The position numbers and the translations under genes were made by a program. The notes below the pieces were generated by a model. That model ran no database searches and was not told where the DNA came from. It saw only the letters and a list, made by a program, of their open reading frames with translations. Shown piece by piece: positions 1 to 8,787 of a stretch of 35,219 nucleotides of DNA (position 1 is its first letter; each line of letters opens with the position of its first letter). This DNA is from Nostoc sp. FACHB-973. Lineage in GTDB: Bacteria > Cyanobacteriota > Cyanobacteriia > Cyanobacteriales > Nostocaceae. Where the stretch lies: contig NZ_JACJSJ010000087.1 of assembly GCF_014698115.1 (NCBI RefSeq), positions 1-35,219 of the forward strand, given 5' to 3'.

Positions 1-116
1 TAAAACCCCTATTGGTATCCAGGTACTGTGGCGAGGCTGGTTAAAATTGCACGACCTCTGTGAGGGGTGGCAGCTTGCAAAAGAGACTTAACGGGAAAAG
101 TCAGATATATTGATCT

Positions 117-144
117 GGTGCGTTGCGCTGCGCGACAACGCACC
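117..144. repeat. Interspersed inverted repeat, GGTGCGTTG arms
   Basis: Perfect 9-bp arms GGTGCGTTG (117-125) and CAACGCACC (136-144) enclose a 10-nt loop. The same arms recur at 8707-8734 with a different loop, so this is a dispersed palindromic repeat of this genome rather than a gene-specific terminator. Confidence 0.75.
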
Positions 145-325
145 CTACTTGCTACTTGCTGATTTTTGTTACACCTTGATAACAACTAGGGTGCATCAGC
201 GAGAGGATATTGTTTTGGGGCTACAGCCATCTTATCTCCGTCAATATACCCAATATGGCGTAGCGTGAGAGAATAAGCGCGATCGCATCCCTAATTTAGG
301 GTGTGCTGTGCAACAGCTTACTCGT

Positions 326-485
326 AAATCAAGTTTTAGACTTCTAAATCAAGTTTTAGACTTCTAAATCAAGTTTTAGACTTCTAAATCAAGTTTTGGA
401 CTTCTAAATCAAGTTTTAGACTTCTAAATCAAGTTTTGAACTTCTAAATCAAGTTTTGAACTTCTAAATCAAGTTTTAAACTTCT
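326..485. repeat. Eight-unit 20-bp tandem repeat
   Basis: Eight head-to-tail 20-bp units run exactly from 326 to 485, of the form AAATCAAGTTTT, two variable purines, then ACTTCT. Only the two purine positions vary (AG, GG, GA, AA). There are no unique spacers, so it is not CRISPR. The array lies 187 bp upstream of the gene at 672. A different tandem array lies upstream of that gene's paralogue at 8813-9238. Confidence 0.95.
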
Positions 486-671
486 ATATCTGTTAATTTT
501 AACAAATTTCAGCAAATATACCTGCATTTATGCTGTGTATGAATGTTCTATAAATTCTGTAGCTTTACTCAGGCTGGTGCATCCGCCTATTGCGTAATTT
601 AGTGGTATATAAAGAACACAGTGGTAAAAGCCTCAGAGTTCTCTATAAATTAATCCAAAAAGGAAAACTTT

Positions 672-1040
672 ATGCCGCAACGCAGACGAAACTCGCTTGC
701 ACTGACGAAAGCTGAACGACGGATTGAAGGAATGCAGGCGATTAAGCCTGACTTAGATTTTGGTAATGGGTTATCAATCACTAGTTACAATACTATGATT
801 CATGACTTGCGAGAGAAGCTAGCTGCCCATAATCAAGCACGAACGATAATGGATAAAACTCAGAATGCATTAGAAGAAGCTGAACGTGTGTTGAATGATT
901 ATTCTGAACACATGCTGTTGAGTGTTGCGTCTCACTATGGCAAAAATAGTGATGAGTATGGGATGGCTGGTGGAACGCGTAAGTCAGAGCGAAAGAAAAC
1001 ACGCTCGGCAGCAAACCAAACGGTGAAGTCTGCGGAGTGA
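672..1040 (+). CDS. Small conserved cyanobacterial protein, paralogue of 8813-9238
   Basis: This 122-residue, charged, probably all-helical protein has no enzyme motif, signal peptide or membrane segment that I can see. A purine-rich ribosome site (AAAAAGGAAAA) precedes the ATG. It is clearly related to the 141-residue protein encoded at 8813-9238: both share a basic N-terminus with a K-A-x-R-R motif, a P-x-L-D-x-G-N-G-L segment near residue 30, a central helix ending in EHML near residue 80, and YGK-S-EYGMAGG near residue 95 followed by a lysine/arginine-rich tail. The basic ends could suit nucleic-acid binding, but that is inference. The function is unknown. A tandem repeat array sits upstream and a hairpin terminator lies just after the stop. 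Confidence 0.8.
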   Translation: MPQRRRNSLALTKAERRIEGMQAIKPDLDFGNGLSITSYNTMIHDLREKLAAHNQARTIMDKTQNALEEAERVLNDYSEHMLLSVASHYGKNSDEYGMAGGTRKSERKKTRSAANQTVKSAE

Positions 1041-1050
1041 TTTATATAAA

Positions 1051-1089
1051 AAGTCTGTTTGCGATTATTATCCACAAACAGACTTAACT
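1051..1089. terminator. Bidirectional hairpin terminator
   Basis: Perfect 11-bp arms AAGTCTGTTTG (1051-1061) and CAAACAGACTT (1075-1085) are flanked by an A-run on the left and a T-rich stretch on the right. It lies between the ends of the convergent genes at 672-1040 and 1105-1644 and could serve both. Confidence 0.7.
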
Positions 1090-1104
1090 TTTTCAGGCTT
1101 GTAA

Positions 1105-1644
1105 TTAAGCTTGCTCCCAAAGCTGACGTATACGATCGGGGAGCCAGCTAGCAATTTCCTGAATCCGCTCTTGAGAAAGTTCGTCTTTGGTGGCAGAAAA
1201 CACAGCTTGAACTGCTTGCTCTGCCTTAACGTTTGGTGGGAGCGCTCCTTCATTGGCAACTCGCGTCAGAAATAAATTGGAATCGATGCCAATGGGAGCC
1301 GGGCCTCTTAAAGGTTGGCGTATTCGACTTAGAAATCTGACAATTGGATTGGTATCTTTCCAAAGATCGGCAACTTCAAATTGGAGTGCTTTCTCATCTG
1401 TAGGCACAGCTTCTTTATGCAGTTCTCCCTCGACGCGATCGCTTGCTTCTGTCGTCATTAAGTCACGCATGACGCGAAACACAACTTCGCTAAAGTCTCT
1501 GGCATCATACAAATCTGCAAATCTGGCTTTAACCAAGACTTTTTCTAGGAAAGAACGATGTTCACGAGCGATCGCAGTTCGAGTATCTTCAATTTCGGTT
1601 GGATCGACTTCTGGAATGTTTTTTCTAAATGTTTGATCTGGCAT
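1105..1644 (-). CDS. DUF2267 domain protein
   Basis: The reading frame is open from a GTG at 1701, but the ATG at 1644 (protein beginning MPDQTF) is the more likely start, giving 179 residues. After a charged N-terminal stretch come two helical repeats of the DUF2267 type: one with ARDFSEVVFRVMRDLM and a second, near the C-terminus, with a run of helices ending in IASWLPDRIRQLWEQ. Between them is a linker rich in Arg and Pro. DUF2267 proteins are small soluble helical-bundle proteins of unknown biochemical function. The gene converges on the gene at 672 and shares a terminator with it. Family assignment is by recognition of the repeat pattern only. Confidence 0.7.
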   Translation of the reverse strand: MPDQTFRKNIPEVDPTEIEDTRTAIAREHRSFLEKVLVKARFADLYDARDFSEVVFRVMRDLMTTEASDRVEGELHKEAVPTDEKALQFEVADLWKDTNPIVRFLSRIRQPLRGPAPIGIDSNLFLTRVANEGALPPNVKAEQAVQAVFSATKDELSQERIQEIASWLPDRIRQLWEQA

Positions 1645-1901
1645 AGTTTTTGTTGTGCTTCTTAAGATTGAGTCTTGATGTTTACCCCTGTAAGGTCGCA
1701 CAAATAAAAAACCTTAGTATCATCCAGAAGTTCGAGATGCTATCTATTCAAAAGTTAGAAATCTAGTCTTGATTAATAAGGCACATTATACAACAGATTG
1801 TTGCTGCCTAAACGTAAAAAATTCGCTTGTCGTATATATCTTCTATTCGTGTCGAAAAACAGTCAAAATAGACAAGTTGGTATCAATTCACTGGAAAAAA
1901 G

Positions 1902-2705
1902 ATGGTAGAAATCACAAACATCGAAATTAACACCGCAAAAGTCAAAATACCTAACAATGACTTAGAAATCGATGCTTACTTAGCTCAACCAGCACATCAG
2001 GGAACCTTTGCCGCCGTTATCGTTTTTCCAGAAATTTTTGGAATCAACACTAACATTCGAGACATTACCGAATTAATCGCTAAACAAGGTTATGTCGCAA
2101 TAGCCCCCGCCATGTTTCAACGTATTGCTCCGGGTTTTGAGGCTGATTTTAGCGCCCAAGATGTTGGGTTTAGCCCAGAAAGCTATGGGCTAGGGTTGGA
2201 ATACTATCAACAAGTAAAGTATCAAGATATCTTAAGTGATATTCAGGCGGCGATCGCCTACTTAAAAACTTTGCCCAATGTCAAACATGATGCCATCGGT
2301 GTCATTGGTTTCTGTTTTGGCGGTCATGTTGCTTACATCGCTGCAACTTTACCCGATATCAAAGCCACAGCTTCGTTTTACGGTGCTGGGATTACCACTT
2401 CTAGTTATGGTGAAGAGACTCCAACCATTAATCGCACCTCAGAAATTAAAGGTACTATTTATGCATTTTTTGGTACAAGAGATTCGTTAATTTCCCAGGA
2501 GGAAACCGAGCAAATTGAGGCAGAATTAAAGAAACATCAAATCAATCATCGCGTATTTCGATACGATGCTGGACACGGATTTTTCGCTGGATTCTTCAAA
2601 GACCAGTACCCATTTTTAGTACAACACCCAAGTTACAATGCTGAAGCTGCTCCTGATGCTTGGCAACATGTTTTAGAACTGTTTCAAAATCACTTGTCAA
2701 ACTAA
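1902..2705 (+). CDS. Dienelactone hydrolase family protein
   Basis: This 267-residue cytoplasmic alpha/beta-hydrolase is of the dienelactone hydrolase (carboxymethylenebutenolidase-like) type. The strand-turn-helix nucleophile motif is GVIGFCFGGH with Cys138. The acid is probably Asp194 (FFGTRDS) and the histidine His225 (YDAGHGFF). Glu44 in the FPEIFG motif matches the conserved Glu that orients the cysteine in this family. Length is normal. In cyanobacteria such proteins are common and the natural substrate is usually unknown, so the specific reaction on dienelactone should not be assumed. It stands alone: the next gene downstream is 226 bp away, with a dispersed palindrome between. Confidence 0.85.
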   Translation: MVEITNIEINTAKVKIPNNDLEIDAYLAQPAHQGTFAAVIVFPEIFGINTNIRDITELIAKQGYVAIAPAMFQRIAPGFEADFSAQDVGFSPESYGLGLEYYQQVKYQDILSDIQAAIAYLKTLPNVKHDAIGVIGFCFGGHVAYIAATLPDIKATASFYGAGITTSSYGEETPTINRTSEIKGTIYAFFGTRDSLISQEETEQIEAELKKHQINHRVFRYDAGHGFFAGFFKDQYPFLVQHPSYNAEAAPDAWQHVLELFQNHLSN

Positions 2706-2788
2706 ATGATGTAGATTGTGGTGTGTTGTCACCAAGTGCAATGCACCACGATTTACAGCTATTTTCAGGTAAATAAACCACGCGGTAA

Positions 2789-2809
2789 GGGCACAGCATT
2801 GCTGTGCCC
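2789..2809. repeat. Palindromic interspersed repeat, GGGCACAGC arms
   Basis: Perfect 9-bp arms GGGCACAGC and GCTGTGCCC flank the loop ATT, followed by CCTACGACAGATG. Related sequences occur around 7060-7080 (diverged) and 14987-15005. It may also act as a terminator for the hydrolase gene, but no T-tract follows. Confidence 0.6.
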
Positions 2810-2931
2810 CTACGACAGATGTGGTTCAAATACATGAAAACTGCTGTAAGATGCGATCGCCTGCTGCGGCTTGGGTGGGATGCACGATAGAATTTAGGCA
2901 AAGACTTTATCCTTTTGGTTAGCTGTCTACG

Positions 2932-3348
2932 ATGTCTGCAAGAGATACGTTTCATCAACTGGTCAGGACTATCCTTGAGAATGAAGGGTGGGTAATTACT
3001 CACGATCCGTACCATATTGATTTAGGGTTTGTTGATTTTTACATCGATTTGGGTGCAGAACTGTTGCTAGCAGCGACAAAAGACGATCAAAAGATTGCAG
3101 TTGAAATCAAAACATTTTTGGCAGCCTCAACTATTTCTGAGTTTCATACTGCAATTGGACAATTTATTAACTACCGCATTGCCTTGGAAGACGACGATCC
3201 AGAACGGCGACTGTATTTGGCAGTTCCGCTGGATGTTTATAAGCGATTTTTCAGGTATCCATTTATTCAAACGGTCATTGGCCGTAACCAAATTCCGCTT
3301 TTGGTATACGACACAGAAAAACAGGAGATTGCAGAATGGATAGGCTAA
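2932..3348 (+). CDS. xisH: XisH family protein (element excision controlling factor)
   Basis: This 138-residue protein matches the XisH family throughout: an N-terminal MSARDTFHQLVR segment, a central VEIKTF strand with invariant acidic and lysine residues typical of an endonuclease-like fold, the AIGQFINYR helix, and a C-terminal LLVYDTEKQEIAEWI segment. XisH and XisI were first defined as accessory factors for fdxN element excision in Anabaena. Homologous xisHI pairs are widespread in cyanobacteria without that element, and a restriction-fold role is only inferred. The stop overlaps the start of xisI by 13 bases, so the two are co-translated. fdxN is intact in this window, so a role in fdxN excision here is unlikely. 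Confidence 0.9.
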   Translation: MSARDTFHQLVRTILENEGWVITHDPYHIDLGFVDFYIDLGAELLLAATKDDQKIAVEIKTFLAASTISEFHTAIGQFINYRIALEDDDPERRLYLAVPLDVYKRFFRYPFIQTVIGRNQIPLLVYDTEKQEIAEWIG

Positions 3349-3674
3349 ATTTGTATCGTGAACTAATTCAGAGATTATTGACGGCGCGGGCAAAGTTGCG
3401 CTCTGGGAACGATCCCATAGAAAGTCAAACCATTTTTGATACAACACAAGACCACTATCAGCTTGTGCATGTGGGATGGAAGGATAGCAGTACCCGGATT
3501 TACGGCTGTGTGCTGCACGTAGATATTAAGGATGGGAAAATTTGGGTGCAGCATGACGGAACAGAGGATGCGATCGCGGATCAACTCGTGAGGGAAGGAG
3601 TGCCTAAGCAAGACATTGTAATCGCGTATCATGCACCGCATGTCAGGCAGTATACAGATTTTGCTGTAGGATGA
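3336..3674 (+). CDS. xisI: XisI family protein
   Basis: This 112-residue protein begins inside the end of xisH (ATGGATAGG). It shows the XisI pattern: an N-terminal helix MDRLNLYRELIQRLL, an IFDTTQDHYQLVHVGW strand pair, a VLHVDIKDGKIWVQHDGTED core, and a C-terminal V-PKQDIVIAYHAPHVR-YTDFAVG segment. XisI is the obligate neighbour of XisH and probably binds it. Length is normal and no motif is missing. A deleted copy of the same gene pair is present at 11348-11508. Confidence 0.9.
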   Translation: MDRLNLYRELIQRLLTARAKLRSGNDPIESQTIFDTTQDHYQLVHVGWKDSSTRIYGCVLHVDIKDGKIWVQHDGTEDAIADQLVREGVPKQDIVIAYHAPHVRQYTDFAVG

Positions 3675-3734
3675 CTCAGAAGCACGCTAGAAGAGTTTTT
3701 ACAAATTAGAGCGATCGCCTTTGTTCCCACTAGA

Positions 3735-3761
3735 CAAAATTTTGAGTAATAACGGACATCC
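3735..3761. repeat. Short dispersed repeat, copy 1
   Basis: A 27-base sequence reading CAAAATTTTGAGTAATAA then CGGACATCC recurs almost unchanged at 8788-8813 (26 bases, about three differences). Both copies lie a little after a HIP1 octamer. No function is apparent. Confidence 0.55.
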
Positions 3762-3814
3762 AGCGATCGCAAAACTAGAATTCACTCCAACAATCAGCCA
3801 AACAGGCGTTGCTT

Positions 3815-4462
3815 TTAAGCTTTGGAATTTTTCAGCAGTAATTGACAACCACATAAAAATGGGTTTGGACTTTCTATGCGATCGTCTGCCAGCACTTCAA
3901 TTGTCAACTTACTGTTGTAAATCAATTCGTCATAATCCATCAATGCATTCCACTTAATTTTACCAGTGGGAAAGCCTAGCTGTGAAGCTCCATCACATAT
4001 TAACTCTTGCCATTTCTCAATCTCTGGATCTCGTGATTTACAGTAATCGAGAATGGCAATCAATGCACCAGGCTTAGTAACTCGTAAAATCTCCTCCATC
4101 GCACGGACTGGATCGTTAACGACACACAGCGTAAATCCTGAGGCTGCTGCATCAAAGGTATTATCAGGAAAATCTAGATTGCAGATATCCGATACCTTAA
4201 AGCTGATGTCTGCGGATACGCTTTTTTTACGCGCTTCATCCAGCATTTTATGAGAAAGATCGACACCGACGACATGCACCCCTTGAGGATAAGCCCAAAG
4301 ATTAAGACCTGTCCCTACCGCAGCATCAAGTACGGTTTGTCCTGGCTGAAGTTGTAAGGAAGCAATTAGGGGTTGGCGATCGATGTGCCAGTAACGCTGC
4401 ATAATTGCGTCATAATCGACTGCTCCCTGATCGTAGGTTTCAATCACCTGATTTATCTGCAT
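3815..4462 (-). CDS. Class I SAM-dependent methyltransferase
   Basis: This 215-residue protein has a Rossmann-fold methyltransferase core (Methyltransf_11 / UbiE-like). Motif I is LDAAVGTG (residues 45-52), the acidic residue closing strand 2 is Asp68 in VVGVDLS, a SDICNLDFPDNTFDAA block is motif II, and EILRVTKPGALIAILDY is post II/III. The substrate cannot be told from sequence; UbiE-like proteins methylate quinones, lipids or small metabolites. The ATG at 4462 directly precedes the fold and there is no signal peptide. No partner gene is adjacent: the histidine kinase upstream is 209 bp away and xisI points toward it. Confidence 0.85.
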   Translation of the reverse strand: MQINQVIETYDQGAVDYDAIMQRYWHIDRQPLIASLQLQPGQTVLDAAVGTGLNLWAYPQGVHVVGVDLSHKMLDEARKKSVSADISFKVSDICNLDFPDNTFDAAASGFTLCVVNDPVRAMEEILRVTKPGALIAILDYCKSRDPEIEKWQELICDGASQLGFPTGKIKWNALMDYDELIYNSKLTIEVLADDRIESPNPFLCGCQLLLKNSKA

Positions 4463-4671
4463 AGGTTTTTTAACAAATAGAACTACTGATTTTAACTATC
4501 TGTCCAACTGTATAATCTGTTAACACTCAAAATTAGTATATTACCAGCAAAATAATTTTATACTATATCAAATTCGGATAATAACTTATTATTAAAATCT
4601 CTGGCGTCCCTGCGTCAGTCATAATGATAAGTTTTCAACCGAAAATGATATTAGAGCCTCAGCCATAATTA

Positions 4672-6870
4672 TTAAACCACTCCATGAACCTCTAGCCGCA
4701 GAGGAATTTGAATGATAAACTCGGTTCCTTTTCCACGAGTTGAGAAGCACTCCAGTTTGCCACCATGTTTTTCTGTGACGATTTGGTAGCTAATAGACAT
4801 ACCCATTCCGGTTCCTTTGCCAATGGGTTTGGTGGTGAAAAATGGATCGAATATTCGTTGCTGAAATTCTTGGGAAATACCAACTCCGTTATCAGCGATC
4901 GCTACTTTTACCCACGTTGAATTCACAACCGATGTGCGAATTATAATTCGACTGGGATTTTCCTGTATTTCCTGATAACTAAGTTTGGCATAACTTTCTT
5001 CTAAGGCATCAATGGCATTCACTAAAATATTCATAAACACCTGATTTAGTTGTCCGGCATAGCATTCTACTAGGGGTAGATTGCCGTAGTCTTTGATTAC
5101 CTGAATTTCTGGTTGTTCTGGTTTAGCTTTGAGGCGGTGTTGCAGAATCATCAAAGTACTGTCGATGCCTTCATGAATGTCAACGCTTTTAAATTCCGCT
5201 TCGTCAATGCGGGAGAAGTTCCGCAGCGACAATACAATTTGGCGAATGCGATCGGTGCCGACTTTCATGGAAGACAACAATTTTGGTAAGTCTTGCTGCA
5301 AAAACTCCAAATCCATATCTTCGGCAGCAATTTGAATTTCTGGAGCAGGGTTAGGATTGTGTTGCTGATACAATTCTATAAATGCTAATAAATCCTGAGT
5401 ATATTCTTGCACATGGGCGAGGTTGCCATGAATAAAGTTAACTGGATTATTAATTTCGTGTGCAACTCCAGCAACTAATTGTCCCAGACTAGACATTTTT
5501 TCACTCTGAATAACTTGAGATTGAGTGCGTTGCAATTCTTCTAATATATTTTTGAGTTCAGTGGTACGTTCTTCTACTCGGTCTTCTAGTTCTTCCTTGC
5601 TTTTTTCTAAAGCTGTAAACGATTCATGCAGTTGTTCTGCCATGTAATTAAAAGAGTTAGACAGGGTATTAAGTTCTTGAATGCCGCTAGTTTTTACTGT
5701 TTGATCTAAATTGCCAGATGCCATTGCCTTACTTGCTCGATTTAGGCGCAGAATTGGGCGTACAATCCAATGGGAAGTAAACACGCCCATCACCGAAGCA
5801 ACGACTAATGCAGCAAAACAAAAGGCGATTGTGGTCTGAGTGTTGGCGTTAATTTGCGCCATGAATGCGTTTTCTGGCACACTCACCACCAGCAGCCAAT
5901 CTAAACCATACTCGTCACGCCAAGGTACAACATCGACAAAATGCCGTTTTCCTTGTAGTTCAAGTTGAAAATCTGTGTCTTTGGTGATGGACTCCAACCC
6001 TTTAAAAGTTTGCAGGTGTTTAGCAACGTTCTGTATTATTGGGTCAGAGCTAGCGATCGCCTTCAATCTCTGAGCCTTTTGATTAACTAACGTAAAAGGC
6101 TTTTCTGTGCCGGAAGTGGCGATTAATGTGCCATCCCGTTCTAAAACGAACACTCGCCCAACTTGACTGATATTCAAACTGCGTAAAAAATCGCCCAATT
6201 TCAACAGATGGATATCGCAGGCAATCATTCCTAGTAAGCGATTTTGCGAATCATAGATTGGACGACTCGCAGAAGCGGCGATGTAGGGACCGGTAGGAAA
6301 GTTCTCAACCAGAATCTTTGTCCAAATAGGTTTACCAGCGGCTATGGGTTGGGTATACCAAAGTTGGCTAGAATTTTCCCAATCCCACCGAGCATTTACC
6401 TGAGTTCGATTGCCTCGATCGTCAGTAGCATAAGTGTAGACATTGTTAGGAAGCTTGCCAGTCCAATCATCAATGGTAATGGTTTTGCCATCATAACGAG
6501 CAGCACCCACCCCTTCACCCGTCGTTAATCCAATACCAATATAAGTCAGGTCAGAGGTGTGCATTTGATCCCAGAAATACTTGCCAAGGGTTTGGCGATT
6601 CTGCACATCTAATATTCCCCTGCGGATAGCATCTGCGTTGATTTGATTCAGGGTTTGCGGAATGGAAAGATAAGACTTGAGGTGTTCATCCACTACCTCA
6701 CTGGTACGATCTATCAACTGTTCTGCCAGATCATTCACTGCTCTTTGTCCATTTTTAAAGGACAAATAACCCACTAAACTGACCGCTGCAAAAATTTGGA
6801 TCACGAAGGGAACAACAAGAACAATTTGTAATGGTAACGCCTTAGCTTTGCTAAAATGGTGAGTCTTCAT
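4672..6870 (-). CDS. dCache sensor histidine kinase
   Basis: Start chosen at the ATG at 6870 (732 residues); the frame is also open to a TTG at 6930, which would place 20 unneeded residues before the membrane anchor. Order of domains: a first membrane helix near residues 15-37, a large periplasmic dCache-type ligand-binding region to about 335 (with the characteristic WY and ASASRPIYD segments), a second membrane helix around 343-365, a HAMP domain, a coiled coil, HisKA with the phospho-acceptor in VAGVAHEINNP, and HATPase with N box NILVNAID, G1 DNGVG and G2 GKGTGMGMSIS. It senses an extracytoplasmic small molecule and phosphorylates an unidentified partner; no response regulator is adjacent. 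Intact, no frameshift. Confidence 0.9.
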   Translation of the reverse strand: MKTHHFSKAKALPLQIVLVVPFVIQIFAAVSLVGYLSFKNGQRAVNDLAEQLIDRTSEVVDEHLKSYLSIPQTLNQINADAIRRGILDVQNRQTLGKYFWDQMHTSDLTYIGIGLTTGEGVGAARYDGKTITIDDWTGKLPNNVYTYATDDRGNRTQVNARWDWENSSQLWYTQPIAAGKPIWTKILVENFPTGPYIAASASRPIYDSQNRLLGMIACDIHLLKLGDFLRSLNISQVGRVFVLERDGTLIATSGTEKPFTLVNQKAQRLKAIASSDPIIQNVAKHLQTFKGLESITKDTDFQLELQGKRHFVDVVPWRDEYGLDWLLVVSVPENAFMAQINANTQTTIAFCFAALVVASVMGVFTSHWIVRPILRLNRASKAMASGNLDQTVKTSGIQELNTLSNSFNYMAEQLHESFTALEKSKEELEDRVEERTTELKNILEELQRTQSQVIQSEKMSSLGQLVAGVAHEINNPVNFIHGNLAHVQEYTQDLLAFIELYQQHNPNPAPEIQIAAEDMDLEFLQQDLPKLLSSMKVGTDRIRQIVLSLRNFSRIDEAEFKSVDIHEGIDSTLMILQHRLKAKPEQPEIQVIKDYGNLPLVECYAGQLNQVFMNILVNAIDALEESYAKLSYQEIQENPSRIIIRTSVVNSTWVKVAIADNGVGISQEFQQRIFDPFFTTKPIGKGTGMGMSISYQIVTEKHGGKLECFSTRGKGTEFIIQIPLRLEVHGVV

Positions 6871-6930
6871 TGCTGGAAACTGCAAGTTAATACTAATTTG
6901 GTTTACCTCTATAGTTCCCAAGATGCCCAA

Positions 6931-7437
6931 ATTCTCACCTTTGTTTAACTTTACAAAGGACAGAAAATTAATGACTTACTCTATAGGAATCCAGTTTGAT
7001 TTTTGAATAAAATTCAGTAATACCATTTCACTAAAACCCTGATACATATAGATTTCGCGTAGGGAACATTGCCGTGCCCCTACCAACGTATTTGTATCAT
7101 AATTAAAGTCAAACGGTATAACGCACCATTCTTAAGGATTTAGTGCCGTACTCTCGCTGATAACGCACCCTACGTATGAATGGCATTTACTTTAAGCTTT
7201 GTTGCTGCCCAGATCCCCGACTTACTGAAGAAGTCGGGAATCTAAATCCAACTTAAGTAAGTGCTATTCCAGCCTACGTATCTTTTCAAAAATCAAATAG
7301 TAATCCTATATATTTTGGAATACGTTGAAAAATTTTTGGAAAAAGTCACCGGATTACTATTGATTTTTCAGAATAATAGCTCATCTAGATAATTTTTAGA
7401 TTTCCCTGAACTGTATTGAGCTATAAAGGAAAATTTT
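6931..7437. other. Intergenic region between divergent kinase and RTX-like genes
   Basis: No gene is seen. The region must hold the promoters of the minus-strand kinase and the plus-strand RTX-like gene. It also holds dispersed repeat debris: a diverged GTGCCCCTACC repeat near 7070, ATAACGCACC fragments near 7118 and 7161, and an inverted repeat at 7211-7243. The last 100 bases before the RTX-like gene are very AT-rich. Confidence 0.5.
7211..7243. repeat. Inverted repeat, AGATCCCCGACTT arms
   Basis: Arms AGATCCCCGACTT (7211-7223) and AAGTCGGGAATCT (7231-7243) differ by one base and enclose a 7-nt loop. This matches a palindromic repeat common between genes of filamentous cyanobacteria. Confidence 0.6.
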
Positions 7438-8622
7438 ATGACAACCCAAGTTTTTCGCGGCATTACCTACACTCCACAAGTCATTCAAGATAGTAATCAA
7501 AGAGTTCGCGGTACCGCAAATCCAGACTGGTTGGTTGTTGAAGGAAACAACAATATTGTAAATACACAAAATGGCAATGATGTTGTCTTATTAGGAAGAA
7601 GTGTAGACCTAATCTTTAATTTTGATACTAGCATTTTTAGCGGCGAAGTCTTGCAAACTAGCTCATTGCCGTGCAATCCTAATGAATTTCAAGCAACCGT
7701 TTATACTGGAGCCGGAGATGATTATGTTAGTTTAGGAGCTGGCAATCACACAATTCGTTTGGGCAGTGGAAACAACTTTTTAGATGATTATGGTGGAAAC
7801 TATCTCTTCGATGCTGATGATAATATTATTGGCTTAGACGCCATTCCCAAATTAGTTGCGTCAGCAGGAGCAGGAGACGATATTTTCTATTTAGGTGGAT
7901 TTGCCAACCGAACCATTAATGCCGGCAAAGGTAATAACTTAATTTTTTTAGGAGCCGGAGATGCCAACATTAGAACAGGCTCAGGAAATGACGTTATCAC
8001 CAGTGAACTTTCATTACTGACTTATCTTGATAGTGGTTTGCCATCTTATAACCAAAGCATCACAGCTGGAGATGGTGACAATCAAATTGCTGTAATTTCC
8101 TATGGTGAAACTACAATTAAAACCGGCTGCGGTGAGGATTTTATTCTGGCTTTTGGAATCCCTGGCTCAAGTTCTGCCAAAATTTATGGAGGTGATGGCA
8201 ACGATACAATTATTACAAGTGATACTAACAGCGTTATTCAGTCTGGTTCAGGTAATGATTTAATTTTTGCCGGTTCAGGTGATGATATTATCCGGGTGGG
8301 AAATGGCAATAATGTCATAAATCTGCGGGGAACGACGGTTTGTCTACCTGAACCTTTAAGCAAAGATACAAACCTGTTTGGTTCATCTGTGGAGATAACA
8401 GGTGGGGGGAATGATAAAGTCTACTTGGGTGAAGGAACAGATACAGTGATTCTAGGAAGTAGTGGTTTTGCTACTATCTACGGCTTTGGTTGCGGCGATC
8501 GCTTAAATGTCAACGGCTTAAACGCCAGCTTCAGCCGCATAGGAAAGGATACGGTAATTAATTCATGTGGTGGTTCTTTGGGAATTCTCAAAGGATATAC
8601 AGGTTCGGTAGATTTGGTGTAA
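7438..8622 (+). CDS. RTX-like calcium-binding repeat protein
   Basis: This 394-residue protein is built largely of glycine/aspartate-rich nonapeptide repeats of the haemolysin (RTX) type, for example GAGDDYVSLG, GSGNDVIT, GGDGNDTI, GSGNDLIFAGSGDDIIRVG and GNGNNVINL. Such repeats form a calcium-loaded beta-roll. Many repeats are degenerate (GKGNNLIFL, GDGDNQIAV), as in cyanobacterial members. There is no N-terminal signal peptide; RTX proteins are usually exported by a type I system through a C-terminal signal, and no exporter gene is nearby. No protease or lipase domain is recognisable, so it is a repeat-only protein, perhaps surface or sheath associated (inference). A ribosome site AAAGGAAAA precedes the ATG. 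Confidence 0.8.
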   Translation: MTTQVFRGITYTPQVIQDSNQRVRGTANPDWLVVEGNNNIVNTQNGNDVVLLGRSVDLIFNFDTSIFSGEVLQTSSLPCNPNEFQATVYTGAGDDYVSLGAGNHTIRLGSGNNFLDDYGGNYLFDADDNIIGLDAIPKLVASAGAGDDIFYLGGFANRTINAGKGNNLIFLGAGDANIRTGSGNDVITSELSLLTYLDSGLPSYNQSITAGDGDNQIAVISYGETTIKTGCGEDFILAFGIPGSSSAKIYGGDGNDTIITSDTNSVIQSGSGNDLIFAGSGDDIIRVGNGNNVINLRGTTVCLPEPLSKDTNLFGSSVEITGGGNDKVYLGEGTDTVILGSSGFATIYGFGCGDRLNVNGLNASFSRIGKDTVINSCGGSLGILKGYTGSVDLV

Positions 8623-8706
8623 GAGTTGCTCCTGGCGTAGACATCGCACTTAATTAAAACGTTTGAAAAACCCAGTTTTTCCGCCGCTGATTTTGCTGTT
8701 CTGTAG

Positions 8707-8734
8707 GGTGCGTTGTCGCAAAGCGCAACGCACC
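8707..8734. repeat. Interspersed inverted repeat, GGTGCGTTG arms
   Basis: Arms GGTGCGTTG (8707-8715) and CAACGCACC (8726-8734) are identical to those at 117-144, around a different 10-nt loop. Confidence 0.75.
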
Positions 8735-8745
8735 ATAATATCATT

Positions 8746-8779
8746 CAAATATCTCAGAGCGATCGCCCTGAGATATTTG
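8746..8779. terminator. Bidirectional terminator hairpin containing HIP1
   Basis: Perfect 12-bp arms CAAATATCTCAG (8746-8757) and CTGAGATATTTG (8768-8779) flank a 10-nt loop that contains most of a HIP1 octamer. It lies between the convergent genes at 7438-8622 and 8813-9238. No clear T-tract follows, so the terminator role is inferred from position and stem strength. Confidence 0.6.
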
Positions 8780-8787
8780 GGCTTGAT

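Larger units (their letters stand above)
1..671. other. Non-coding region upstream of the first gene
   Basis: No convincing coding region is seen in this stretch. It contains an inverted repeat at 117-144, a HIP1-type octamer near 281, and an eight-unit 20-bp tandem array at 326-485. The 186 bases after the array are AT-rich and lead into the gene at 672. The far left could be the end of another gene or element cut by the window edge. Confidence 0.6.

Noticed and set aside
326..485. Possible CRISPR array
   Set aside because: Units are directly adjacent with no unique spacers and no cas genes are nearby; it is a plain tandem repeat. The same holds for 9391-9576.
3721..3957. 78-codon open frame
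   Set aside because: Antisense to the 3' end of the methyltransferase and built partly on the short dispersed repeat.
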